This document shows positions 1 to 7,537 of a stretch of DNA of 64,000 nucleotides, one piece after another; within the stretch, counting starts at the first letter, position 1, and each line of letters starts with the position of its first letter. Position numbers and translations under genes: made by a program. The DNA is from Kribbella qitaiheensis (GTDB lineage: Bacteria; Actinomycetota; Actinomycetes; Propionibacteriales; Kribbellaceae): positions 8,092,808 through 8,156,807 of the forward strand of contig NZ_CP043661.1 in assembly GCF_014217565.1 (NCBI RefSeq). Direction: 5' to 3'. The notes below the pieces were generated by a model, which saw only the letters and a list, made by a program, of their open reading frames with translations, ran no database searches and was not told where the DNA came from.

Positions 1-590
1 CGTCACCGTCGACCTGCGCGGCGCCGACGTCGCAGCCGACGTCACCGACCAGGAGTCGCTGGCCCGCATCGTCACGAAGGTCGGCCCGGTCGACGTCCTG
101 GTGAACTCGGCGGGTGTGGTGGGACCGAACCGGCCGCTGATCGAGACCACGGCCGACGAGTGGCGCGATGTGTTCGAGGTGAACGTCATCGGCACCGTGA
201 ACACCATCCGGGCGTTCGCGCCTGCGATGTGCGAGCGTGGCTGGGGCCGGGTCGTCAACATCGCGAGCATGGCCGGCAAGGACGGCAACCCGAACCTGTC
301 GGTGTACTCCGCCTCCAAGGCCCGCGGTCATCGGGCTGACGAAGTCGGTCGGCAAGGAACTCGCCACCAGCGGTGTCCTGGTCAATGCCATCGCTCCGGC
401 CGTCATCGCGACGCCGATGAACGACAACACCGCGCCGGACGTACTGGCGCACATCACGAATCTCATCCCGATGAAGCGGGTCGGCCGGCCCGAGGAGGTG
501 GCCGAGCTGGTGGCGTTCCTCTGCTCCGAGCGAGTCAGCTTCTCGACCGGCGCGGTCTACGACATCAGCGGCGGGCGGGCGACCTACTGA
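1..590 (+). pseudogene. SDR-family oxidoreductase, 5' truncated by window edge and frameshifted
   Basis: The window opens inside a short-chain dehydrogenase/reductase. Read from base 2, the frame gives VDVLVNSAG (the NNAG-like motif) and then the catalytic region NIASMAG with YSASK, the Ser and Tyr-x-x-x-Lys of the family. Right after YSASKA the protein continues in the +1 frame (AVIGLTKSVGKELA, then the usual RVGRPEEVAELVAFL and a terminal GAVYDISGG) and stops at 588-590. One extra C in the CCC at 321-323 explains the switch, so this is either a one-base frameshift mutation or a sequence error. It is probably an NAD(P)-dependent sugar or polyol dehydrogenase, because the next gene 40 bp downstream is a carbohydrate-type esterase. 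The substrate cannot be told. Confidence 0.8.
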
Positions 591-630
591 GCGTCGACCA
601 GCAGCTTCTGCACGCAGTACTGATCACTCG

Positions 631-1689
631 ATGAAGGAGACGGCGATTACTACGCCCGAGGCGCTGACGGTTACGACATCGGATGAGATCGAGTGCGACT
701 GGTACCGGCCGGGCGACCCGGAGGGCAAGGGCTGGACCGATACCGACCAGCTCTATCACCGGTTGCCCGCCCGCGCCCGCGGCGTTGTTCCCGACTCGGT
801 CTGGGACCTCAGCACGTACCCCAGCAGCCTGCTGGTGCGGTTCCGTACCGATGCCGCCCGGATCGCTGCCCGCTGGACCGTCGGCCTGCCCCAGCTGGGC
901 ACGTGGCACATGGCGCCCTCAGCGCGGAGCGGCCTGGATCTGTACGGCCGTGATGATGCCGGCCGATTCCGCTGGGTCGGGATATCGCAGTCGAGCAGCT
1001 ACCCGACGACCGTCGCCCCGATGGTCGATGGTCTCGACGGAGCCGTGCGCGAGTACCTCGCCTATCTCCCGCTGTTCAACACGCTGGAAAGCCTGGAGAT
1101 CGGCGTCGAACCGGGTGCGCGGTTCGAGGTCCTGCCGCCACCGGGTGATCGACCGATCGTCTACTACGGCACCTCGATCGTTCACGGAGCCGCCGCGTCT
1201 CGTCCGGGCATGACCGTGCCCGCGCAGCTCGGCCGCCGACTCGGCCGGACCGTGGTGGGCCTGGGATTCTCCGGCAGCGGCAAGATGGAGATCGAGCTGG
1301 CCCAGCTGATCGCCGATATCGACGCCGCCGTCTACGTGGTGGACTGCCTGCCGAACATGGACGCCGACCAGGTCACCGAACGGGCATTGCCGTTCATCCG
1401 CGAGCTCAGGTCACGGCGACCCGACGTCCCGGTTCTGCTGATCGAGGACCGCACCTACGCCAATGCCTGGGCCCGCCCGGCGATGCAGGACCACCACCGC
1501 ACCAACCGCGCTGCGCTGGCCGAGGCGTATCGTGCGGCGAACGACCCGGGAGTGCACTACGTCACTGGACAGGGGCTGCTTGGTGAAGACGGCGACGACA
1601 CCGTCGACGGCTCGCACCCCACCGATCTCGGCTTCGCCCGGATCTCCGAGGCGCTGACGCCGATTCTGGAACGGCTGCTCGGTCGATGA
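631..1689 (+). CDS. GxDLY-domain SGNH hydrolase (carbohydrate esterase-like)
   Basis: A 352-aa protein with two parts. The N-terminal half is a beta-rich module carrying the GLDLY motif (residues 101-105) that names the GxDLY domain. The C-terminal half is an SGNH hydrolase with block I as GTSIVHG (180-186, nucleophile Ser182) and the catalytic Asp/His in DGSHPTD (Asp326, His329). The combination GxDLY plus SGNH_hydro_3 is typical of polysaccharide-degradation loci, where such enzymes remove acetyl groups from sugars. No signal peptide is visible, so a cytoplasmic role on imported oligosaccharides is likely. It follows the SDR remnant by 40 bp and probably shares its transcript. The exact ester cleaved is unknown. 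Confidence 0.85.
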   Translation: MKETAITTPEALTVTTSDEIECDWYRPGDPEGKGWTDTDQLYHRLPARARGVVPDSVWDLSTYPSSLLVRFRTDAARIAARWTVGLPQLGTWHMAPSARSGLDLYGRDDAGRFRWVGISQSSSYPTTVAPMVDGLDGAVREYLAYLPLFNTLESLEIGVEPGARFEVLPPPGDRPIVYYGTSIVHGAAASRPGMTVPAQLGRRLGRTVVGLGFSGSGKMEIELAQLIADIDAAVYVVDCLPNMDADQVTERALPFIRELRSRRPDVPVLLIEDRTYANAWARPAMQDHHRTNRAALAEAYRAANDPGVHYVTGQGLLGEDGDDTVDGSHPTDLGFARISEALTPILERLLGR

Positions 1690-2050
1690 TCACTACGGCG
1701 AGACCAGCGCCTCGACGTCCATCACCCCAGGATTGACGACCCGATCCAGCCCAGCATCGGCAAAACTCCCGGCAGCACATCGAGAATCGGCGGTGTCGTT
1801 GACTGCACGCCGGGTGCGGGTTAGGGGCGCGGGCAGCCCGATCAGCAGCAAGTCCGAGCACGGCCACCAGATGCGGTACGACGCGAGCGTCCAGCGAACG
1901 GTGAGATTCGAACTCGGTGAGGCTATGACAGCAGGGGCGGTCCCGGCGCTCGCTGCTGAACGCCGCGCTCCGGGCACTGCGCGGTCGGGCACTGCGTGGT
2001 CGGGCACTGCGCCTACGCGTACCGCAGCCCTCGGCGACGTTCCTTGCCTT
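1690..2050. other. Apparently non-coding or fully decayed stretch
   Basis: Between the SGNH esterase and the binding-protein remnant there is about 360 bp with no recognisable gene. Open frames exist on both strands but their translations are Arg/Ser/Pro-rich and match nothing I know. The sequence GTCGGGCACTGCG near 1984 is repeated with slight change a few bases later (GTGGTCGGGCACTGCG near 1996), a small local duplication. Confidence 0.4.
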
Positions 2051-2287
2051 CCTCGCCCGGTCGCCGAGCAGCCGAACTACGGGGTCGCGATCGCGCAGCT
2101 CGCGAACGCCCGGCAGCATGACGCGATAAGGCTCTACGGCCGCAACTCCAACGTCGCGATCTACACCGGCGTGCAGCAGATCCATGCCGACAACGCGTCC
2201 CCGCGAGAGGTGTTCAAGGCAGTCGCCAAGCGCCTCGACGCGATCGGGGACGAAGTGCGCCGCCAGTACGAGGAGAAGGTGCTGTGA
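2051..2287 (+). pseudogene. Remnant: C-terminus of a carbohydrate ABC solute-binding protein
   Basis: The last ~75 residues of an open frame ending at 2287 read like the tail of a family-1 extracellular sugar-binding protein: QLANARQHDAIRLYG, then TGVQQIHADNASPREVFK and AKRLDAIGDEVRRQYEEKVL. The Pro-x-Glu-x-x-Lys-x-x-Ala-x-Arg pattern before the end is characteristic of that family's C-terminal helix. No start, signal peptide or N-terminal domain is present upstream, so the gene is a 3' fragment. Its neighbour 28 bp on is a broken glycerophosphodiesterase, which suggests a decayed Ugp-like glycerol-3-phosphate diester locus. The family call rests on pattern recognition only. Confidence 0.55.
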
Positions 2288-2314
2288 TCGTCACTCGGTA
2301 CGAGGTGAAGCACT

Positions 2315-2971
2315 GTGATCGTCACCGGACACCGGGGCGCTCTTGGCTCCGAACCGGAGAACACCCTGCGTTCCTTCCGGCGAGCTGTAGCGGACGGCTG
2401 CGAGCTGGACCTCCGTGTCACCGCCGACGGTGAACCGGTCGGCTCCTGCACGATGCAGGAGCCGACCGCACCACGAACGGCCACGGACCGGCGTCCTCGA
2501 TGCACTTCGCCGACCTCCGCGCTCTCGATGCCGGCCTCGGCGAGGTCGTCCCGACCTGGGCAGAGACGGTCGAGGCTGTCTCGGTGCGCTTCCAGGCGGA
2601 GGTCAAGGCCCTGGAGGCGGCCTCCTTGCTGGCGGAGTCGCTGAAGGATCCCGCCCTGGCGCCCGCACCTCGTCACCTCGTTCTCGTCGGAGACTCTGCT
2701 GGCCTTCCGCCACTTGCTGTCGTCGGCCGCAACCGGCCTGATCCTCGGCCGTACCCCGCCTGTCGACCAGATCCTCGCCCGTACTCACGCTGCCTCCACC
2801 GGCTGGGCTCTCTGCGGCAGCGATCTTGATCGGCACGTTGTCTGACAGATCAACGACCGGCTCGCGCGGACGAGTGGACCTGACCGGCATCGCGTCCACC
2901 TCGCCGCCGAGGTGGTGAGCACCCTGCACGCTCACGGTCCGGCGGTCACGGCGGCTCTGACCTTCGGCTGA
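2315..2971 (+). pseudogene. Glycerophosphodiester phosphodiesterase (UgpQ-like), multiply frameshifted
   Basis: Three frames together spell a GDPD enzyme. 2315 onward gives VTGHRGALGSEPENTLRSF and ELDLRVTADGEPV, the metal-binding His-Arg-Gly and Glu-Asn-Thr motif at the N-terminus. About 2500-2660 gives ADLRALDAGLGEVVPTWAE, the conserved mid-domain 'L..LDAG...PTL.E' block. From 2672 the first frame resumes with SFSSETLLAFRHL, TGLILGRTPPVDQILA and a stop at 2843, and weak homology runs on to a stop at 2969. The expected Asp in E-x-D after ELDLR is distorted and parts are missing, so the enzyme cannot work. GDPDs split glycerophosphodiesters into glycerol-3-phosphate and an alcohol. Confidence 0.75.
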
Positions 2972-3240
2972 TCGCAGAGTTCGTCCGGTTCGCCCGCGAC
3001 GGCGGCGCCACGCAGACCTCGCCGATCGCGGCGCGGATGTCGGTGGCGGCCGGCTAGGTTGCCGTCAATTCCCTCCGCGGCGCCGGCGGCCTCCTGCCGG
3101 TGCCGGTCCTCGATCCGGAGCTGATCGCGTAATTCGAGCACGGCCAGAGCCGCTAGCGGGTCGATCGCCTCTGAGTGCTAGGTGCATCGAGACGGCTGCT
3201 TGTGCGTTGCGGGCGCTTTCCCTCATGATAAGCTCGCCTC
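2972..3240. promoter_or_regulatory. Intergenic region with putative leaderless promoter of the IclR gene
   Basis: No gene is recognised here. Immediately before the GTG at 3241 lies GATAAG (3228-3233), placed so that transcription would begin at or near the GTG, and no Shine-Dalgarno sequence is present. A leaderless message is therefore plausible. CTCAT at 3222-3226 and ATGAG at 3248-3252 form an inverted pair flanking the start codon, a position suited to autorepression by the IclR protein. Both points are inference from pattern. Confidence 0.3.
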
Positions 3241-4014
3241 GTGCATAATGAGCCCGTTGCGTCCAGCAATCAAGCGTTGGCGCGTGGGCTTCTCGTGCTC
3301 CAGATGCTGGTGGAGTCCCCAGATCCGTTGACAACCACGGAGATCGCGCGACGGCTCAACCTGCACCAGAGCTCGATCAGTCGAATCCTGACGACGTTGG
3401 CTCAGTACGGCTACGTGCGCCGGCCGTCGCGTGGCCGTTTCGCTCCCGATTTCGGGTTGCTGTCGCTGGCAGCAAGCACCATCCCGAAATTCTCCCTGGT
3501 GACTCGTCCGCGGGCGGCGATGGAGCAGATTGCCGAGTTGTGTCCCGGCTTCAGTGTCACTTTGGGCGCGCTCTGGAAGGGCAGGATGATCTACTTCCTG
3601 CGAACCGCCACCGGCGCGCCCACGGTCGACTTCGTGACGTCAGACTTCCCGGTTCACCTCTCTGCGCCCGGTCTGCGATTGCTGGTGGATCTCCCGCGCG
3701 AGGAGGCGTTGGCAATTCTGCGCGGATCCCGGGAACGCTTCGGCTGGCGTGGCGAGGACGTGGTTCCCTCCTCGGAGGAGGAGGCGCTGGACTTCGCGAC
3801 TGCGCAGGTCGCGCACGATGTGCTCATTCTCCCCGGCTGGAGCCGGCGTGGCGACGTCGGCGCTGCGATCCCGGTTCAGTCGCCCGATGAAGGGCAGCAG
3901 CCGTTGGCGCTCTCGTTGACGGGCACCGCAAAGCCTGGCGTCGATCAGGACACGCTCCGTCTCTGGCTCCACGACGGTCGTCGTCTGCTGGAGTCCGCAC
4001 TCCGCACTCCCTGA
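3241..4014 (+). CDS. IclR-family transcriptional regulator
   Basis: A 257-aa regulator. Residues ~15-66 form the winged helix-turn-helix (LTTTEIARRLNLHQSSISRIL followed by a wing GYVRRPSRGRF), and ~85-250 the IclR effector domain, with the GDVGAAIPV stretch near the C-terminus. GTG at 3241 is chosen because it is at the beginning of conserved sequence. IclR proteins bind short palindromes as dimers or tetramers and respond to small organic acids or sugars. It lies 300 bp upstream of and in the same direction as the sugar importer operon starting at 4316, whose upstream region carries two palindromes, so it is the likely local regulator. The ligand is unknown. Confidence 0.9.
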   Translation: MHNEPVASSNQALARGLLVLQMLVESPDPLTTTEIARRLNLHQSSISRILTTLAQYGYVRRPSRGRFAPDFGLLSLAASTIPKFSLVTRPRAAMEQIAELCPGFSVTLGALWKGRMIYFLRTATGAPTVDFVTSDFPVHLSAPGLRLLVDLPREEALAILRGSRERFGWRGEDVVPSSEEEALDFATAQVAHDVLILPGWSRRGDVGAAIPVQSPDEGQQPLALSLTGTAKPGVDQDTLRLWLHDGRRLLESALRTP

Positions 4015-4224
4015 GGCGATCAGGGCGTCGCTGTCGACTCGAACAGCTCCATCACCACTACGGGATCCTTCGAGTCGACCGGCTGCTGTCCTCGCGTTCC
4101 CAGTTTCTTCCAGGGCGTGACGTCCTGCCCGAACTCACCGGCCGGCCTCTCTCCGGCATCTTCGGCGACCGCCCGGAGTCATCCATGTGCATTGCGCATA
4201 CAATCAAAGTCAGCGGAGAAAGCT

Positions 4225-4255
4225 GATGCGAATCGTATCCCTATGCGTATTACGC
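4225..4255. promoter_or_regulatory. Two adjacent palindromes upstream of the sugar importer operon
   Basis: GATGCGAATCGTATC at 4225-4239 is a 15-bp palindrome with one mismatched pair. GCGTATTACGC at 4245-4255 is perfect. They lie 61-91 bp before the binding-protein start at 4316, and another pair of direct repeats, TGTGCAT and TGCGCAT, sits just upstream around 4185-4198. The likely binder is the IclR protein encoded upstream or a LacI-type regulator elsewhere. The remaining ~170 bp after the IclR stop shows no gene. Confidence 0.45.
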
Positions 4256-4315
4256 TGATACGGTGTCCGAGATGCATCTAGCAGGCCAATGCTGGAACAT
4301 ATCGAAGGAGCATCC

Positions 4316-5644
4316 ATGGTGATCTCTGCACCCGCCGCCCGACTGAGCCGACGTCGAGTCCTCGGCGGCGCCTTCGCCATCGCCGCAGGCGCCACCGCGC
4401 TGGCCGCCTGCGACAGCCATGGTTCGTCCGGATCCGCAGGTGTGCTCAACGTCTGGGGTGGTGTGCCGGAAGATTCCGGGCCGGGCGACATGATTGCCGC
4501 CTTCGAGAAGGCCAATCCGGGCATCAAGGTCAAGTACACGCGTTATGTGAACGACCCGACGGGCAACCTGAAGCTCGACACGGCTCTTCAGGGTGGGGTG
4601 CCGATCGACGTGATCTTCAACTACGGACCACCGAAAGTCAGTAAGCGTGTCGCTGCTGGGCTCCTGGTCGACCTCAGCGAGAAGATCGCGGCAGAAAGCA
4701 GTTTCGCGAAGTTCGCTGCGGGCGCCACCCCGAGAGCGAATTACGTCTTCGACGGCAAGGTCTACACCGTGCCTGCAGCAAGGTCGCCCCAGCTGGTGAT
4801 GGCGAATGCTGACCTGCTCGACAAAGCCGGAATCGAGATCCCGGCCGACTGGGATGTCGAGGACTACCACCGGATTGCCAAACAACTCACTGTTGGCTCA
4901 GTCAACGGATCGCTCGGTTCGCCGGCCATCGGGGTGCCGACCCTCGGCCCGGATGCGAACTACACGAAGGGCGGCCAGGGGTCGAACTTCGCAGCTGCCG
5001 CCTGGCGAAAACAGGTCGAACTAGGCGTGGAGATGCAAAACGATCGCAGCGCCGTCCCGCACAAGACGGTCCTGGCCCAGAAGCTACAGACGTTCGCGCA
5101 GAACGCCTTCCTGGGCGGGCAGTTCGCGATGCTCAGCACCCAGGCTTTCCTTGTGCGCTATATCAGCGACACCAAGCAGTATCCGCACTCCTTCAAGGTG
5201 CGCGCTTACCCGGTCCCTGCGCCGGTCAAGGGCAAGGCGTACTGGAATCCAGGCGCCTACGGCGACCTGATGTCGATCAGCGCCAAGTCGAGCCAGAAGG
5301 ACGCGGCCTGGACGTTTCTCAAGTACTGGGTGACCAACGCAGGCGCCTACATGATCAAGGGCGGCCGGCTGCCCTCGCTACCGGACCCGGCCAAGAAGGC
5401 TGACGCGATCAGCCAGCTGCTCGGGCCGGACATGACGAAGCTCTACGATGTCGACTCGTTCGGCGCGGTGCTCTTCGACCCGGCCATCAAGATTCCGGTG
5501 GACACGATTTTCACCGCCTCGACCGAGATCGCCGACCTTCAGACGAAGCTGAACGATCAGGCCTACCTCGGTTCGATCTCGGTCGATCAATGGGTGCAGC
5601 GAATGACAGCGCAGTCTGATGCGGCGATCCGCAAGGCGAGCTGA
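4316..5644 (+). CDS. Carbohydrate ABC transporter substrate-binding lipoprotein
   Basis: A 442-aa family-1 extracellular solute-binding protein. The N-terminus SRRRVLGGAFAIAAGATALAAC combines a twin-arginine motif with a lipobox (LAAC), so the protein is probably Tat-exported and lipid-anchored. ATG 4316 is preferred over an in-frame ATG at 4289 because GAAGGAG (4304-4310) lies 5 nt before it. The mature part shows the usual start VLNVWGGVPEDSG and FEKANPGIKVKY. It delivers a sugar to the two permeases that follow after an 18-bp gap. No ATPase is encoded in this operon, so a shared MsiK-type ATPase is expected. The sugar is not identifiable from sequence alone. Confidence 0.93.
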   Translation: MVISAPAARLSRRRVLGGAFAIAAGATALAACDSHGSSGSAGVLNVWGGVPEDSGPGDMIAAFEKANPGIKVKYTRYVNDPTGNLKLDTALQGGVPIDVIFNYGPPKVSKRVAAGLLVDLSEKIAAESSFAKFAAGATPRANYVFDGKVYTVPAARSPQLVMANADLLDKAGIEIPADWDVEDYHRIAKQLTVGSVNGSLGSPAIGVPTLGPDANYTKGGQGSNFAAAAWRKQVELGVEMQNDRSAVPHKTVLAQKLQTFAQNAFLGGQFAMLSTQAFLVRYISDTKQYPHSFKVRAYPVPAPVKGKAYWNPGAYGDLMSISAKSSQKDAAWTFLKYWVTNAGAYMIKGGRLPSLPDPAKKADAISQLLGPDMTKLYDVDSFGAVLFDPAIKIPVDTIFTASTEIADLQTKLNDQAYLGSISVDQWVQRMTAQSDAAIRKAS

Positions 5645-5662
5645 GATCGGGGTGTCCACACC

Positions 5663-6601
5663 ATGACCAACGTCATCGTCAAGAGTGCGCCGGCTGTTGT
5701 TCAGCGTCGGCCCGCACGGTCACGGCGGATACCGACCAGGGTCGGCTGGCTGTTCATCGCGCCGAACCTGCTGGGCTTCTTGGCCTTCACCCTGATTCCG
5801 CTGGTCGCCGGCCTTGCGATCGCCTTCACCGACTGGAATGTGGTCTCCGGTCTCGGCGCAGTCCATTTCGTCGGTCTGGACAATTTTGCCGAGCTACTCG
5901 GCGACCCCCTCTTCTGGACCTCGGCCCTGCGCACTGCCGGGTACGCCGGAATCAGCGTTCCTGGCACGATGTTGCTCGGGTTGCTGCTCGGTCTCGCGCT
6001 GAACAGCGATGTTCCCGGCCGGGCGGCCCTCCGGGCGATCTTCTTCATCCCGCACATCGTCAGCTCGATTGCCATCGGCATGGTGTGGCTACTGCTCCTT
6101 GGTCCGGAGAACGGTCCGATCAACCGGATCCTCCAAGGCCTTGGCGTGTCCTCTCCGCCCGGTTGGCTGGTCTCGGAGGTCTGGGGACTGCCGTCGCTGG
6201 TGCTGATCGTCACCTGGTCCGGCGTCGGATACTGCGCAGTCATCTATGTCGCTGCCCTGCAGAGCATGCCCCCGAGCCTGCACGAAGCAGCATTGCTGGA
6301 CGGAGCGGGACCGTTCGCCCGGTTCAGAACAGTGACCTGGCGGTCGTTGATGCCGACCACCACCTTCCTGGGAGTCACGATGTTGATCAGCCACTCACAA
6401 GGCTTCGGTCTGATCGCCTTCCTCACCCAAGGTGGCCCGGGAGATTCGACGACGGTGTTGTCCTACTACATGTACGAGCAGGGGTTTCAGTTCTACCGGT
6501 TCGGCTACGCCGCAGCCATCGGAATCATGAGCTTTCTCGGCGTGCTCGTCCTCAGCGTTGTGATGTGGCGATTCCAGCGCGGCCGCGGGCTGTACACGTG
6601 A
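5663..6601 (+). CDS. Sugar ABC transporter permease (MalF/UgpA type)
   Basis: A 312-aa membrane protein with six predicted helices (first at GWLFIAPNLLGFLAFTLIPL). The cytoplasmic EAA loop EAALLDGAGPFARFRTVTWR (near residues 212-231) is the ATPase docking site of binding-protein-dependent importers. The N-terminus has a short basic tail, RRPARSRRIPTRVG. It lies between the binding protein and the second permease, overlapping the latter by 4 bp (GTGA at 6598-6601), which indicates translational coupling. Confidence 0.95.
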   Translation: MTNVIVKSAPAVVQRRPARSRRIPTRVGWLFIAPNLLGFLAFTLIPLVAGLAIAFTDWNVVSGLGAVHFVGLDNFAELLGDPLFWTSALRTAGYAGISVPGTMLLGLLLGLALNSDVPGRAALRAIFFIPHIVSSIAIGMVWLLLLGPENGPINRILQGLGVSSPPGWLVSEVWGLPSLVLIVTWSGVGYCAVIYVAALQSMPPSLHEAALLDGAGPFARFRTVTWRSLMPTTTFLGVTMLISHSQGFGLIAFLTQGGPGDSTTVLSYYMYEQGFQFYRFGYAAAIGIMSFLGVLVLSVVMWRFQRGRGLYT

Positions 6602-7485
6602 GCGGCTCGATCGAGGCGGTCAGCACCCGTTCTCGCGCCACCAGCGCCCGGCTGTCGCGGCTCCCGCGGCTGATCCGGAAATATGCCCTCGCTGCCGTGC
6701 TGTGGATCTTCGCGCTCGGCTTCATCGCGCCGCTCGTCTGGATGGTTTCGTCCTCGCTCAAGCGAAACATCGACGTGTTCACGGTCCCGATGCGATGGAT
6801 CCCGAGTCCGATTCAGTGGGCGAACTACGCCGAGGTCTGGCTGGGCGATCATTCGATGTTGCGGTACTTCGGCAACTCGATGCTGGTGACCTCGGTCAGT
6901 GTCGCGGGCGACCTGATCACCTCCTCGATGGCGGGCTATGCCTTCGCCCTGCTGAGCTTCCGTGGCCGGAACAAGATCTTCTTCATCTACCTTTCGACGG
7001 CAATCGTCCCGTCCCAGCTGCTGCTCGTACCGCGCTTCATGTTCTTCCAGCAGGTCGGTCTGTACAACACATTGTGGGCACTGATCCTGCCTGGACTGTT
7101 CACCCTGTACGGCACCTTCCTGCTCCGGCAGTTCTTCATCGCCACACCCACCGAGCTGGCCGAAGCCGCCCGACTGGACGGGGCAACCGAGTGGCAAGTG
7201 TTCTGGCGGATCTATCTGCCGCTGGCGCGCCCGATGCTCGCGGCCCTGGGAATCATCCGGTTTGTCGGATCGTGGAACGACTACGAGACGCCGTTGGTGA
7301 TGTTGTCGGATGACTCGCGCTACACCATCCCGCTCGGGCTGACCCAGTTCGTGGACGGTGACGGTGGTCTGTCGGCCGGCTTGGCGATGGCTGCCTCGGT
7401 GTCGTCGGTACTTCCGATTCTGATCGTCTTCTTGATCTTCCAGCGCCAGTTCGTCGCCGCCCTGGCCTTCACCGGGCTGAAGTGA
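6598..7485 (+). CDS. Sugar ABC transporter permease (MalG/UgpE type)
   Basis: A 295-aa inner-membrane permease. The frame is open far upstream, but GTG 6598 overlaps the stop of the first permease (GTGA) and begins a protein of normal length for the family. Six helices start with ALAAVLWIFALGFIAPLVWM. The EAA motif is ELAEAARLDGATEWQVFWRI. The C-terminus ends in FQRQFVAALAFTGLK, the usual G-x-x-K ending of MalG-type permeases ('GLTAGAVKG' in model proteins). With the preceding permease it forms the heterodimeric channel. Confidence 0.95.
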   Translation: MSGSIEAVSTRSRATSARLSRLPRLIRKYALAAVLWIFALGFIAPLVWMVSSSLKRNIDVFTVPMRWIPSPIQWANYAEVWLGDHSMLRYFGNSMLVTSVSVAGDLITSSMAGYAFALLSFRGRNKIFFIYLSTAIVPSQLLLVPRFMFFQQVGLYNTLWALILPGLFTLYGTFLLRQFFIATPTELAEAARLDGATEWQVFWRIYLPLARPMLAALGIIRFVGSWNDYETPLVMLSDDSRYTIPLGLTQFVDGDGGLSAGLAMAASVSSVLPILIVFLIFQRQFVAALAFTGLK

Positions 7486-7537
7486 GCCGCGCGGGCCGGA
7501 AGTTGCCACCCTCGATCGCCACGAAAGCGAGCTGAAC

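Noticed and set aside
6085..6597. Open frame extending the second permease far upstream inside the first permease gene
   Set aside because: The translation is Arg/Pro-rich and out of frame with the clear first permease; GTG 6598 with GTGA overlap gives the normal family length.
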